From contig JAITWH010000039.1 of the NCBI GenBank assembly GCA_031285405.1, positions 1 to 64,000 on the forward strand: a stretch of DNA of 64,000 bases, read 5' to 3'. This stretch comes from Alistipes sp. (GTDB lineage Bacteria; Bacteroidota; Bacteroidia; Bacteroidales; Rikenellaceae). Positions 8,081-16,425 of this stretch are shown in pieces. The notes beneath the pieces were generated by a model. That model saw only the letters and a program-made list of their open reading frames with translations. It searched no databases and was not told where the DNA came from. Within the stretch, counting starts at the first letter, position 1; each line of letters begins with the position of its first letter. Made by a program: the position numbers and the translations under genes.

Positions 8081-9055
8081 TTACATCACTTTCAGCAGCA
8101 CCGCCCCGACGGAGTACCCCCCGCCGAAGGTTGCGACGACGATGTTGTCGCCCGAGCGCAGTCGATCGCGGTGCATGGCCAGCGTCAGTAGCGACGATCC
8201 GCAGCCGGTGTTGCCCAGCTCGCGGATTGTGTTGAGGGTGCGCTCCTCGGGCAGCCCCATCTCGCGGCAGACGTGCGACACGATGCGCAGGTTGGCCTGA
8301 TGGCTCACGAACCAATCTAAGTCGGTGACGTCGAGGCCGTTGCGTTCCAGAATCTCGCGCGAGATGCGCTCCATCCAGGTACACGCCTGGTTGAAGACGT
8401 CGCGGCCGTTGGGCATGCCGATCCCCTCGGTGCGCGGACGCAGAAACACCCCGTCGGGCCCGGCGCCGATGTGGCCCAGTCCGCGCGTCTCGACATCCAC
8501 AACCTCCAAGTCTCCTGCGGTCAAGCGCTCCGTCGACATGACATAAGCCACCGCCGCGTCGCCCCACAGATGTCCGTGCGCCGCGTCGCGGTCGTCGGAG
8601 TATGTCGAGTTGCGGTCGCCGGCCACCAACAGCGCGCGGGTCGCGATGCCGCTCACGAAGAACGACCGCACGATCTCCACCGCGTTCATGGCCGACGAGC
8701 AGGCCGACGAGACGTAGAGCACCTTGGCCCCCTCGATGCCGAACTCGCGCTGGATGCGGTGCGCCGTCGTGCCCACCGTGTCGTCGGGGCTGTAGGAGGC
8801 GAAGACCACGAGGTCGACCTCGGAGATGGGAAAGGGCGATGTGCGCGCCGCATCCTCCACAGCTCTGAGGGCCATGTAGTCTATTGTCTCTGTTTCGGTG
8901 GCGCGGGCGCGCGTGTGGATTCCGGTGCGTTGCACGAACCACTCTTCGGGTTTGCCGTGGAGCTCGGCGAAGTGGCTGCTTTGGACTCTGTTCGATGGGA
9001 CGAAATAACCTGTTGCGTTTATGTATGTGTGTGTTTTAATCGACTGTATATTCAT
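8081..9055 (-). CDS. 3-oxoacyl-ACP synthase III (FabH-like)
   Basis: Thiolase-fold condensing enzyme of 324 residues. The Cys-His-Asn triad is visible: Cys119 in SSACSSA, His in VSHQANLRI and Asn in ELGNTGCGSS. The C-terminal strand TFGGGYSVGAVLL is typical. FabH proper joins acetyl-CoA and malonyl-ACP to start fatty acid synthesis, but no other fab gene is nearby and several FabH paralogues exist in Bacteroidetes, so the precise substrate is open and I leave out the symbol. It has its own promoter (9090-9119) and diverges from the head-GIN gene. Confidence 0.85.
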   Translation of the reverse strand: MNIQSIKTHTYINATGYFVPSNRVQSSHFAELHGKPEEWFVQRTGIHTRARATETETIDYMALRAVEDAARTSPFPISEVDLVVFASYSPDDTVGTTAHRIQREFGIEGAKVLYVSSACSSAMNAVEIVRSFFVSGIATRALLVAGDRNSTYSDDRDAAHGHLWGDAAVAYVMSTERLTAGDLEVVDVETRGLGHIGAGPDGVFLRPRTEGIGMPNGRDVFNQACTWMERISREILERNGLDVTDLDWFVSHQANLRIVSHVCREMGLPEERTLNTIRELGNTGCGSSLLTLAMHRDRLRSGDNIVVATFGGGYSVGAVLLKVM

Positions 9056-9089
9056 TACTTAACTATTTCTTAACGTTGGGGCAACGGCC

Positions 9090-9119
9090 CAAAAATATAA
9101 TGTTTCCCGCGATTTTCAA
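9090..9119 (-). promoter_or_regulatory. Promoter of the FabH-like gene
   Basis: On the minus strand TTG (9117-9119), a 19-nt spacer (9098-9116) and TATTTTTG (9090-9097) match the Bacteroidetes sigma-A pattern. The start codon is 35 nt downstream of the box. Confidence 0.65.
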
Positions 9120-9148
9120 AATTCTAACCGTCATATAACCTTAAAAAT

Positions 9149-9180
9149 TTGGTTTTCGCCCGCCCAGTGGCCTACTTTTG
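9149..9180 (+). promoter_or_regulatory. Promoter of the head-GIN gene
   Basis: TTG at 9149-9151, a 21-nt spacer and TACTTTTG at 9173-9180, about 42 nt before the start codon at 9223. Confidence 0.7.
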
Positions 9181-9222
9181 CCTCAACAATTAACGAACGT
9201 AAACCCCTAAAAATTTCACACT

Positions 9223-10125
9223 ATGAAAAATCTATTTTTAGCACTTGCCGCGGCGATAGTTCTCGCATCGGCGGTCTTCGTGGCCCGGGCGGCAGTATCG
9301 GCATCGGAGGCAACATCGGCGGCGCCCCAGATCGGGCAGACAACAATCGAGACCCACTTCGAGGGTCAGCGCATCACGGGCGTCGAGGCGTCGGCGGCAT
9401 TCGACATCGTGCTCGTGAGGAGCGACCGGACGCGGGCCGTGGTCGAGGTCCACAACAGCCTCGCGGAGTATGTGAGGATCTCGCGCAGCGGCGACGGCAA
9501 GGTGAGGATAGGGCTGCACGACGTCAACAATCGCGTGTGGCGCAACCTGAACCGCCTGCCCGAGAGAGAGCGCGTGCAGAGGGTGACAATCTATCTGCCC
9601 TCGCTGAGCACCATCCGCCTCTCCGGCGCGTGCGACCTCTCGTCGACCGACACCTTTTCGGGCGAGGATGTGGACATACTGCTCTCCGGCGCGAGCGAGA
9701 TCGACGGGCTGACCATCTCGTCACCGAGGGTTAAGCTGCAGTGCAGCGGGGCCACCGAAGTGTCGCTCAACCTGCCCGCAACGCGCGAACTCGCGGTGGT
9801 GGCGTCGGGAGCGAGCGAGATAGACATCACGGCGCGCGGACTCGACTACTCCAAGATCGGCGTCTCGGGTGCGAGCGAGGTCGACCTGTATGGCGACGGC
9901 AGGCAGGGCGACTGGACGGTGAGCGGCGCGTCGGAGCTCTCGGCCGAGAGGTTCGTAGTGCGCGACCTCTCCATCACCTCCTCCGGAGCGTCGGACGCCA
10001 AGGTCAACGCCACCGGCACACTCAACGCCAAGGCCAGCGGGGCTTCCACAGTGCGCTACGCCGGTCGACCCGAAACCCTCAACAACCTTTCGAGCGACAA
10101 GAAAGATGTGAGGCCCTTGCAATAG
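9223..10125 (+). CDS. Head-GIN domain (DUF2807) exported protein
   Basis: Protein of 300 residues with a signal peptide (MKNLFLALAAAIVLASAVF...ARA). The rest has a repeated beta-helix pattern in which SGA-S/T/C-x-(V/I/L) recurs about every 17-22 residues (LSGACDL, LSGASEI, CSGATEV, ASGASEI, VSGASEV, VSGASEL, SSGASDA, ASGAST). This is characteristic of the putative auto-transporter adhesin head-GIN family. It is probably periplasmic or surface-located; its ligand is unknown. TTGAAAA repeats start right after the stop. Confidence 0.85.
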   Translation: MKNLFLALAAAIVLASAVFVARAAVSASEATSAAPQIGQTTIETHFEGQRITGVEASAAFDIVLVRSDRTRAVVEVHNSLAEYVRISRSGDGKVRIGLHDVNNRVWRNLNRLPERERVQRVTIYLPSLSTIRLSGACDLSSTDTFSGEDVDILLSGASEIDGLTISSPRVKLQCSGATEVSLNLPATRELAVVASGASEIDITARGLDYSKIGVSGASEVDLYGDGRQGDWTVSGASELSAERFVVRDLSITSSGASDAKVNATGTLNAKASGASTVRYAGRPETLNNLSSDKKDVRPLQ

Positions 10126-10285
10126 TTAATTGAAAATTGAAAGTTGAAAATTGAAAATGGCCGGAACGCCGGCAGCGATTTTAGCTACGCAAAATTATAT
10201 ACGTGCGAAGCACACCGCGATTCATGATTCATGATTCATGATTCACTGATGTCGCGTTAGCACTGACCACTAACAACTAATCACT
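10126..10285. repeat. Composite repeat containing all main modules
   Basis: In order: TTGAAAA repeats (10129-10158), a full GCCGGAACGCCGGC element ending GCTACGCAAAA (10159-10194), TATACGTGCGAAGCAC, ATTCATGATTCATG repeats (about 10220-10245), GCGTTAGCAC and ACTAACAACTAATCAC repeats (10253-10285). It is the best single example of the mosaic build of these gaps. Confidence 0.85.
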
Positions 10286-10293
10286 ATTTTAAC

Positions 10294-10301
10294 TATCTTT
10301 G
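10294..10301 (+). promoter_or_regulatory. -7 box TATCTTTG before the TPR-HTH gene
   Basis: TATCTTTG fits TAnnTTTG and ends 14 nt before the TTG start, giving a very short leader. No TTG is at the right distance upstream, because that region is repeat DNA. Confidence 0.4.
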
Positions 10302-10315
10302 GAGTTCTGAAACCT

Positions 10316-11239
10316 TTGCGAAATACTCTACGCACTCTGATCGCGGCGGCGGGCATTGTCCTGGCTGCCGCGGTCGGTGTGTCGTGCGGCGGAGGCGGGA
10401 CGGTCGAGGCCGAGGTCGCGCCGCCACAGCCCGATACTTTGGCGTTGGTCGACGGGCTGCGGCTGTTCGAGGAGGCGGAGTACGACCTTGCGCGCGACCG
10501 GCTGCTGGAGAGCGCGCGTTCGACCAGCACCTACATTCGCGCCGAGTCGTTCCTCTACCTCAACGCGTTGGAGATGGAGCTGGGCAACTACGACGCCGCG
10601 CAACCGTGGCTCGAACGCTACCACGCCGAGACGGTGCGACTGCTGAGCAGCGCCGCCGACGCCTCGCGCCGGATGAGCGAACAGGCCGCGCGGCTGCAAC
10701 GACGCCACGACGCGTTGGTCGTCGGGTTGGTGTGTGTCGCGGTGGTGGCTCTCGGGGTGATGGTTTTTTGGCTGTTGCGGCGGCGTGGGGGGGCGGAGGT
10801 TTCGGTGGCGGAGGTGGGGGCTGCTGCGGTGGAGGTCGACATCTCCGACTGGCGGCGCCACCTGGCCGACGCCGAGGCGTTTCGCGGGACGGAGGTGTGG
10901 GCCGAGGTTTTGGAGCTGGCTGCGCAGAAGCCCGGACGCGACGCGCGCGTGTTGTCGTTGGCGCGGCAGGAGGTTCTGGATGCCGAGTTGGCGGTGCGGT
11001 TCGCCGACTTCGCGACGCGACTGCGTGCCGACTGGCCGGCCCTCACGGCGGGCGATGTGAAGCTGTGTTGTCTGTCACTGCTGCCGCTCACCCCCTTCGG
11101 CCGCGCGCTCTGCTTCGGCTCGACCGAGACCAACATCGTCAAACAGCGCAAACACCTGATCAAAAAGAAACTCGCCGCCGACTCCCGCAACCCCCACGGC
11201 CCCGCGCTGTTCGAGTTTATTTTTTCGGGGCGGGGGTAA
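10316..11239 (+). CDS. Membrane-tethered TPR/HTH transcriptional regulator, lipoprotein-like
   Basis: Protein of 307 residues from a TTG start. The N-terminus is a lipoprotein-type signal (AAAVGVSC, Cys about 25). Residues about 40-115 form TPR-like helices (LFEEAEYDLARDRLLES, YLNALEMELGNYDAA). A strong membrane segment follows (about 137-158, ALVVGLVCVAVVALGVMVFW). The C-terminal domain has a LuxR-type HTH (DVKLCCLSLLPL...TETNIVKQRKHLIKKKL). This layout is known from Bacteroidetes membrane-bound regulators that sense with the TPR and bind DNA with the HTH. The target is unknown; the head-GIN gene upstream is a candidate. Confidence 0.65.
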   Translation: MRNTLRTLIAAAGIVLAAAVGVSCGGGGTVEAEVAPPQPDTLALVDGLRLFEEAEYDLARDRLLESARSTSTYIRAESFLYLNALEMELGNYDAAQPWLERYHAETVRLLSSAADASRRMSEQAARLQRRHDALVVGLVCVAVVALGVMVFWLLRRRGGAEVSVAEVGAAAVEVDISDWRRHLADAEAFRGTEVWAEVLELAAQKPGRDARVLSLARQEVLDAELAVRFADFATRLRADWPALTAGDVKLCCLSLLPLTPFGRALCFGSTETNIVKQRKHLIKKKLAADSRNPHGPALFEFIFSGRG

Positions 11240-11250
11240 TAGCTCAACGC

Positions 11251-11279
11251 AAAAAACCTCCCATATTGGGAGGTTTTTT
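11251..11279. terminator. Bidirectional intrinsic terminator
   Basis: AAAAAACCTCCC-atatt-GGGAGGTTTTTT lies between the plus-strand regulator gene and the minus-strand tRNA-Gln and can end both transcripts. Confidence 0.85.
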
Positions 11280-11282
11280 GCG

Positions 11283-11353
11283 TTGAGCTAACAGGATTCG
11301 AACCTATACAGGCAGAACCAAAATCTGCAGTGCTACCATTACACCATAGCTCA
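11283..11353 (-). tRNA. tRNA-Gln (anticodon TTG)
   Basis: On the minus strand the acceptor stem TGAGCTA/TAGCTCA is complete. The anticodon arm CAGA-TTTTGGT-TCTG gives TTG (reads CAA), and the T arm has GGTTCGAATCC. CCA is not encoded. Length 71 nt. Confidence 0.95.
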
Positions 11354-11494
11354 ATTTGTATTGAGTTGTGCTTCACACGACTCAATCAAATTGAGCTGGC
11401 TCAGCACCCCTCCCAAACCCTCCCCTCTCAGGGGCGGGCTTTGCTACGCGGTTTCGAAGCGCAAAGATAGTGTAAGTCGAGCGTAATCGCAAAT
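11354..11494. other. Gap between tRNA-Gln and meaB
   Basis: Contains a second tRNA-edge-like sequence (TTGAGTTGTGCTTCACACGA) and a GC-rich stretch with CCCTCCC-type runs. No gene or promoter that I can support. Confidence 0.4.
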
Positions 11495-12595
11495 TTATTT
11501 CTTGTAGTACTTGTCAAGCAACTCATGCGCCGCCACAAACGAGCTCATGCGGTCGGCCATCACCTGTTCGCGATAGCGAGGCAGCAGCGCCTCGATCTCG
11601 GGGTCGTGATAAAAATCGCTCCGCAGCGCGTCGTCGATAGTCTCCCGCATCCAGTACTGGTTCTGACGATTGCGATTTGCGGCATAGTAGCCGCCGGCGC
11701 GCACAAAGTCCAGAAACTCACCCACTCCGGCCCACACCTCCGCAAGCCCCGTTCCCGCGTAGGCCGACGATGTGAAGACCCGCGGCCGCCAACCGCTGTC
11801 GGGTGTCGGAAACAACATCAGCGCATTCTCAAACTGCCGCTTGGCCAGCTCGGCCCTCACGATGTTGTCACCCTCGGCCTTGGTGATGACGATTGCATCG
11901 GCCATCTCCATGATTCCGCGCTTGATGCCCTGAAGCTCGTCGCCGGCGCCCGAGATTTGCAGCAGCATGAACATGTCGACCATCGAGTGTACGGCGGTCT
12001 CGCTCTGCCCCACCCCGACGGTCTCGATAAACACGACGTCGTATCCGGCCGCCTCGCACAGCACCACCGTCTCGCGCGTCTTCCGCGCCACTCCGCCCAG
12101 CGAACCCGCCGACGGCGAGGGGCGAATATATATCCTCGGATCTGTCGAGATGCTCTCCATGCGGGTTTTGTCGCCCAGGATCGAACCTCCGCTGCGCTCG
12201 CTCGAAGGGTCGATCGCCAGCACCGCCAACCTGTGTCCCTGCCCTGCCACCATTCCGCCCACCGCCTCGATGAATGTCGACTTTCCCGCCCCCGGGACAC
12301 CCGTGATGCCGATTCGCACAGAGCGTCCGGCGTGCGGCAGACACCCCTCGATGATCTTTTGCGCCGTTGCGTAGTGTGCGGGGTTGTTGCTCTCGACCAG
12401 CGTGATGGCCTGCGACAGAATGGCGATGTCCCGCGCCAGAATCCCCTCCACAAACTGCTCGACGCTCAGCTGCGGCCGCTTCCGCCTCACAAACGCGGGA
12501 TTGACGACGGGCTGATCCCCCACCCCCTGCGCAACGTTGAGCGCGCTGCCGCCGTTGGCCTCTCGGTGATGATTTTCGTAGTGGTCTATTGTCAT
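11495..12595 (-). CDS. meaB: Methylmalonyl-CoA mutase-associated GTPase MeaB
   Basis: G3E/ArgK-type GTPase that loads and protects adenosylcobalamin on methylmalonyl-CoA mutase. About 366 residues from the ATG at 12595 (MTIDHYENH). Visible: P-loop GVPGAGKST, AIDPSS, the switch region DKTRME, VETVGVGQSE, and the TKAEGDN base-specificity motif (the usual NKAD/TKAD position). The mutase genes are not in the window. A TATCTTTG box lies upstream at 12628-12635. Confidence 0.93.
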   Translation of the reverse strand: MTIDHYENHHREANGGSALNVAQGVGDQPVVNPAFVRRKRPQLSVEQFVEGILARDIAILSQAITLVESNNPAHYATAQKIIEGCLPHAGRSVRIGITGVPGAGKSTFIEAVGGMVAGQGHRLAVLAIDPSSERSGGSILGDKTRMESISTDPRIYIRPSPSAGSLGGVARKTRETVVLCEAAGYDVVFIETVGVGQSETAVHSMVDMFMLLQISGAGDELQGIKRGIMEMADAIVITKAEGDNIVRAELAKRQFENALMLFPTPDSGWRPRVFTSSAYAGTGLAEVWAGVGEFLDFVRAGGYYAANRNRQNQYWMRETIDDALRSDFYHDPEIEALLPRYREQVMADRMSSFVAAHELLDKYYKK

Positions 12596-12627
12596 CTCGT
12601 TTCGCGGTTTAGAGATTTCGCGGTTTA

Positions 12628-12635
12628 CAAAGATA
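12628..12635 (-). promoter_or_regulatory. -7 box TATCTTTG for meaB
   Basis: Minus-strand TATCTTTG, 32 nt before the meaB start and 10 nt from the 3' end of the upstream lipoprotein gene. The nearest TTG gives a 24-nt spacer, which is longer than usual. Confidence 0.45.
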
Positions 12636-12645
12636 CACAAAAACT

Positions 12646-13746
12646 TTACAGCTCCGACGCAATCCGCTCCATGGCCGAGTCATACAGCCCCTTCACATTC
12701 CCGACCCTTATCGCCCCGTCGGCAGAGTCAGCAAAATCAGCAGAGTCGCCAAAGAGCCTCAAAAGAAAATCGCCATAAGGTTCGTCGCTCCCCTTCTCCG
12801 CCAGCCGCAGGTAGATTATCGGGGCCAGCACCAGAGTCCCGTCGACATATTCGGTGAATTCGGCATACACCTCGGCGTCTGTCTTGAGGCCGAGCCTGCG
12901 CGATATCCACGTCTCGGCTGCGACCACAAAGGCCTCGTTGCCCCCCTCGCCGAAGCCCTCGGCTTTCGACTCGTTCTCGCGGTAGAACTCGTCCGCCTTC
13001 AGTCGATCCAACCGCTCCATCAACGCGGGCGGCAGAGTGAGCCGGTGCAGGTTCTCGTGGATGTATACCTGAATGAAATTTATACGGTAGCGCTTCGCCA
13101 ACTCCTTGTCCAACAGGCGCCAAGTGCAGCAAAACGTCTCGTCGTTGAGGGCAAATGCGTTGTCGACATCGAGGATATATATTTTGGAATAGTCGTCGCT
13201 CAGCGGCCGGCCGCCCGCCATGGCGTCTATCTCCCGATGGATGTTGTCCAGCAACTCCTCTTCGATGGCGTAGCCGTCGATCGCCCCCTTCAGTTTTGGG
13301 AACACCGTGCCGTGCCAATACTCTTCGTACCCCGCGTCCCTCAACTTTTTCAGCACCTCGACAAGCCCCGACTTAACCTCGAATATGGCATCGAGATAGC
13401 TGCCCTGCGAACCTGCCGGAAAATCGACCGGATCGAAACTCTCGAAGAACGCAATGCAGGCGTCGATGTCATTCCTGTCATCCGCCGACAGCGACCAGGC
13501 GTTGCACAGGTTCGAGGCACGCACCCGCGCGTTGACGCTCTCCGCCGCCGACATAAAGGCTGCGTCTCTCCCCAGGGCGGCAAACTCATCTGCGCTGCCC
13601 GTCAACGCCTCGTAGTTCTGCACTGCGGCGAGGAGGTCGTATCCCACCGAGGTGTGAAACACCCGATGGTCTCCGGCGCGGAGGTTACACGCAAACAGGC
13701 TCAACAGCAGCGACAAACATAACGGCAGCGACAGGAACTTTATCAT
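12646..13746 (-). CDS. Putative zincin-like lipoprotein
   Basis: Protein of 366 residues with a lipoprotein signal (LSLLLSLFAC, Cys20). A perfect HExxH motif occurs as YIHENLHRL (about residue 230), with a conserved-looking GGNEAFVVAAETW about 40 residues later that could give the third zinc ligand (Glu). This suggests an envelope metallopeptidase, though catalysis is inferred. The C-terminal region contains a short internal duplication (DSADFADSAD) encoded by direct repeats. It is encoded just after the outer-membrane protein gene (3-nt gap), so the two are probably co-transcribed. Family not recognised. Confidence 0.55.
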   Translation of the reverse strand: MIKFLSLPLCLSLLLSLFACNLRAGDHRVFHTSVGYDLLAAVQNYEALTGSADEFAALGRDAAFMSAAESVNARVRASNLCNAWSLSADDRNDIDACIAFFESFDPVDFPAGSQGSYLDAIFEVKSGLVEVLKKLRDAGYEEYWHGTVFPKLKGAIDGYAIEEELLDNIHREIDAMAGGRPLSDDYSKIYILDVDNAFALNDETFCCTWRLLDKELAKRYRINFIQVYIHENLHRLTLPPALMERLDRLKADEFYRENESKAEGFGEGGNEAFVVAAETWISRRLGLKTDAEVYAEFTEYVDGTLVLAPIIYLRLAEKGSDEPYGDFLLRLFGDSADFADSADGAIRVGNVKGLYDSAMERIASEL

Positions 13747-13749
13747 CTT

Positions 13750-14823
13750 CTATTTTTTCTTAAAAAAATCATTATTCAAAGTAAAACCGATGAGCGCCGT
13801 CTGTTGATACCCCATCTTTTTGCCGTCGGTGTGGAATCCCGCTTCGAGAGTCAGGTCCACTCCGCGGCCGATCGAGGGCTTCCAGAACACGCGCGTGTAG
13901 TTGTAGAGCCGGGCGGCGGCGTAAAACGGGTCGCCCTTGTAGAGCCGGTTGCCGTATGTGCCGAACAGGGGCATCTGCTGCTCGCCGCCGTAAAAGCGGT
14001 TGCCGATGCCGAACCTCCATTTCTGCACCGTGAAGTCGGCGGTCACACCCTTGGGGGATATCCACTCCCGACCGACGGCGCGGTCGCGATCTTCCGACAT
14101 CATCGCCCCCACATGCAGCGACAACTCATCGAACCACGGAATCACTCTGTGCAGCCCCGCCCCGATCCACACATCCAACAGAATGTGATCGACCACCCCT
14201 TCACGACCGCCGGCGGTGTGAGCCAAATGGTACCAATCGAGACTGTACCCCCCCTCGACCCAGCGCGCGAAGGGCAGCCGCGACCAGTCGGCACTACCCG
14301 ACAACATCGCCCGAAAACTCTCGCGCGTGTCGGCCGAACGCATGCCGTCCCAGTCCAGCACCACCTCGGCACGCAACCCCTCCTTGCGATAGCGCGCCGC
14401 CATGCCGTCGATCACGTTGTCGTAAAACAACGCGATGCCGGCGTAAATTGCTCGTGAATATACTCCCGTGAGGTTGCGCCGTTCGAACTTTCCTGCATGG
14501 ATGGCGTAGCGCGGCGCCTCCAGGTTGTACCAGATGAGCGGCTCGTGCGGCCGATTGTCGAGCGGTGCCCCCATGTCGAGAGTGACGCTGCCCCCCGCCA
14601 TCACGCGGTGTCGGCCCTGATCGCTCTCCCACCCGATGCCCACGCTGGGCGCGATGCGGGTGCTGAAGAGTGTCTGCGACTTTATCGGCTCCAAGCCGAG
14701 GTTGTCGCGTTCGTGGTTGTCGAACTTGGTGTCGAACCTCAGTTCCCACTCGAAGTCCTGGGCGGATAGTGTACCGACTCCGCACGTCGCCGCCAGGGCG
14801 ATCGCCAATGTTTTTAGTCTCAT
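13750..14823 (-). CDS. Putative outer-membrane beta-barrel protein
   Basis: Protein of 357 residues with a signal peptide (MRLKTLAIALAATCGVGTLSAQ). The mature part has alternating aromatic/hydrophobic strands (WELRFDTKF, HRVMAGGSVTLDMG, RAEVVLDWDG, GGYSLDWYHLAH, WRFGIGNRFYG, VDLTLEAGFHTDG) typical of a barrel. The C-terminus ends ALIGFTLNNDF followed by three lysines rather than a clean terminal aromatic. It precedes the zincin-like lipoprotein gene by 3 nt. Function unknown. Confidence 0.6.
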   Translation of the reverse strand: MRLKTLAIALAATCGVGTLSAQDFEWELRFDTKFDNHERDNLGLEPIKSQTLFSTRIAPSVGIGWESDQGRHRVMAGGSVTLDMGAPLDNRPHEPLIWYNLEAPRYAIHAGKFERRNLTGVYSRAIYAGIALFYDNVIDGMAARYRKEGLRAEVVLDWDGMRSADTRESFRAMLSGSADWSRLPFARWVEGGYSLDWYHLAHTAGGREGVVDHILLDVWIGAGLHRVIPWFDELSLHVGAMMSEDRDRAVGREWISPKGVTADFTVQKWRFGIGNRFYGGEQQMPLFGTYGNRLYKGDPFYAAARLYNYTRVFWKPSIGRGVDLTLEAGFHTDGKKMGYQQTALIGFTLNNDFFKKK

Positions 14824-14848
14824 TTTCGGGCATGCAGTTTGTTGCCCG

Positions 14849-14856
14849 CAAAGATA
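14849..14856 (-). promoter_or_regulatory. -7 box TATCTTTG for the outer-membrane protein gene
   Basis: Minus-strand TATCTTTG ends 25 nt before the start codon. The -33 region is occupied by the GGTTAGT repeat and has no TTG. Confidence 0.4.
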
Positions 14857-14864
14857 ACTAAATT

Positions 14865-14981
14865 AGTGGTTAGTTGTTAGTGATTAGTGGTTAGTGCTAA
14901 CGCGATATAAAGCTACGCGGAACTTTTGCGTAGCACTGCGCCGCGTTAGCACTAACCACTAATCACTAACAACTAACCACT
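14865..14981. repeat. Perfect 40-bp inverted repeat of the GGTTAGT family
   Basis: The left arm (14865-14904) and right arm (14942-14981) are exact reverse complements over 40 nt. Each arm is built of 7-8-bp units (GTGGTTA, GTTGTTA, GTGATTA) ending in GTGCTAACGCG. The 37-nt centre contains GCTACGCGG and TGCGTAGCA, themselves inverted. It separates the minus-strand outer-membrane protein gene from the end of the DUF1015 gene. Confidence 0.92.
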
Positions 14982-14983
14982 TT

Positions 14984-16240
14984 TTAAAACTCATGAACAA
15001 CCAGCCCCGACCGAAGCTTAGGCTCAAACCAGGTGGTCTTAGGAGGCATAATGTTACCCGTATCGGCAATGTCGGTCAGCTGCTTCATCGAAACGGGGTA
15101 CAGCGCGAAAGCCGCCGCCATCTCGCCGCTATCGACCCTGCGCGCCAGCTCGCCGAGGCCGCGAATGCCCCCCACGAAGTCGATGCGCCGATCTGTCCGC
15201 AGGTCGCGAATGCCGAGTATCGGGTCTAAAACAAGGTTCGACAACACCGTCACATCCAACACCCCGATCGGGTCGGCGTCGTTGTAGTTCCCCTCGCGCG
15301 CCGTCAAACTGTACCAACTGCCGCCCTGCGGCCCGTCGCCACCGAGATACATCGAAAAATTATGCAACCCCACCGGCCGATACTCCGCCGCCCCGCGAGA
15401 CTCCACGACAAACTTCTCACCCAATGCCTCCAGAAACTCCGCCGCCGACAACCCGTTAAGGTCTCTCACCACACGGTTGTAGTCGATGATGCGCAGCTGG
15501 TCGTCGGGAAATATCACAGCCAGAAAAAAGTTGTACTCCTCACTCCCCGTATGGGCCGGATTAGCGGCCGCCCTCTCCTGCCCCACGAGCGCCGCCGCGG
15601 CGGTGCGGTGATGCCCGTCGGCGACATACAGCGCGGGAATCGCCGCAAATATCTCGGTGATGCGCGCCACCGTCGCGGCATCCCTCACCACCCAGAACCG
15701 ATGCCCGAATCCGTCGCCCTCGGCCACAAAGTCATACTCTGGCTCACCCGCCACCACCTCCGCGACGATGGCGTCCATCTCCGTCGAGGCGGGATATGCA
15801 AAGAACACCGGCTCGATGTTGGCGCTCTGCCGACGCACATGAATCATCCTGTCCTGCTCCTTGTCGGGTCGGGTCAGCTCGTGCTTCTTGATCTTGCCCT
15901 CCAGATAGTCCTGCACACTGGCGCCTGCCACCAGACCATACTGCGTGCGCCCCTCCATCGTCTGGGCATATATATAGTAGTACTCCTCGGGGTCTTGCAC
16001 CAGCCACCCCCGCGCCTTCCACTCCTTGTAGTTGTCGACCGCCTTTTCGTACACCTCCTCGGAGTGCTCGTCGGCGATTGGCACAAAGTCGATCTCGGGC
16101 TTGGTGATGTGCAGCAGCGAGCGTTCGCCGGCCTCGGCCTGCGCCTCGGCTGAGTTGAGCACATCGTACGGACGCGCGGCAATCTCCCTCGCGAACTCTC
16201 TCGGGGGCCTCACCCCACGGAATGGTTTTATTTTAGCCAT
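14984..16240 (-). CDS. DUF1015 family protein (possible serine-kinase relative)
   Basis: Protein of 418 residues. Family marks: the N-terminal KPFRGVRPP...ARPYDVL, LLHITKPEID, YYIYAQTM, and the central YVADGHHRTAAA motif. From the literature, DUF1015 proteins share a fold with the free-serine kinases SerK and SbnI, and the VADGHHR motif matches that active site. Its position directly downstream of serC-serA on the same strand supports a role in serine/phosphoserine metabolism, but activity here is inferred. A repeat-filled gap separates it from serA. Confidence 0.8.
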   Translation of the reverse strand: MAKIKPFRGVRPPREFAREIAARPYDVLNSAEAQAEAGERSLLHITKPEIDFVPIADEHSEEVYEKAVDNYKEWKARGWLVQDPEEYYYIYAQTMEGRTQYGLVAGASVQDYLEGKIKKHELTRPDKEQDRMIHVRRQSANIEPVFFAYPASTEMDAIVAEVVAGEPEYDFVAEGDGFGHRFWVVRDAATVARITEIFAAIPALYVADGHHRTAAAALVGQERAAANPAHTGSEEYNFFLAVIFPDDQLRIIDYNRVVRDLNGLSAAEFLEALGEKFVVESRGAAEYRPVGLHNFSMYLGGDGPQGGSWYSLTAREGNYNDADPIGVLDVTVLSNLVLDPILGIRDLRTDRRIDFVGGIRGLGELARRVDSGEMAAAFALYPVSMKQLTDIADTGNIMPPKTTWFEPKLRSGLVVHEF

Positions 16241-16262
16241 GATACTAAATTGAAACTATTAA

Positions 16263-16418
16263 ATCATGAATCATAAATCATGAATCATGAATCGGCTACG
16301 CGACATAATATACGTGCGAAGCACACCTGAAATCATAAATCATGAATCGGCTACGCAAAATTTATATACGTGCGAAGCACGTCTGAATTCATGATTCATA
16401 ATTCATGATTCATGATTA
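16263..16418. repeat. ATCATGA inverted repeat, doubled core
   Basis: ATCATGA arms (16263-16292 and 16386-16418) flank two tandem copies of a core (ATCGGCTACGC ... ATACGTGCGAAGCAC, about 16290-16327 and 16347-16381) with an internal ATCATAAATCATGAATC. Non-coding spacer between serA and the DUF1015 gene. Confidence 0.85.
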
Positions 16419-16425
16419 AAAAGGA

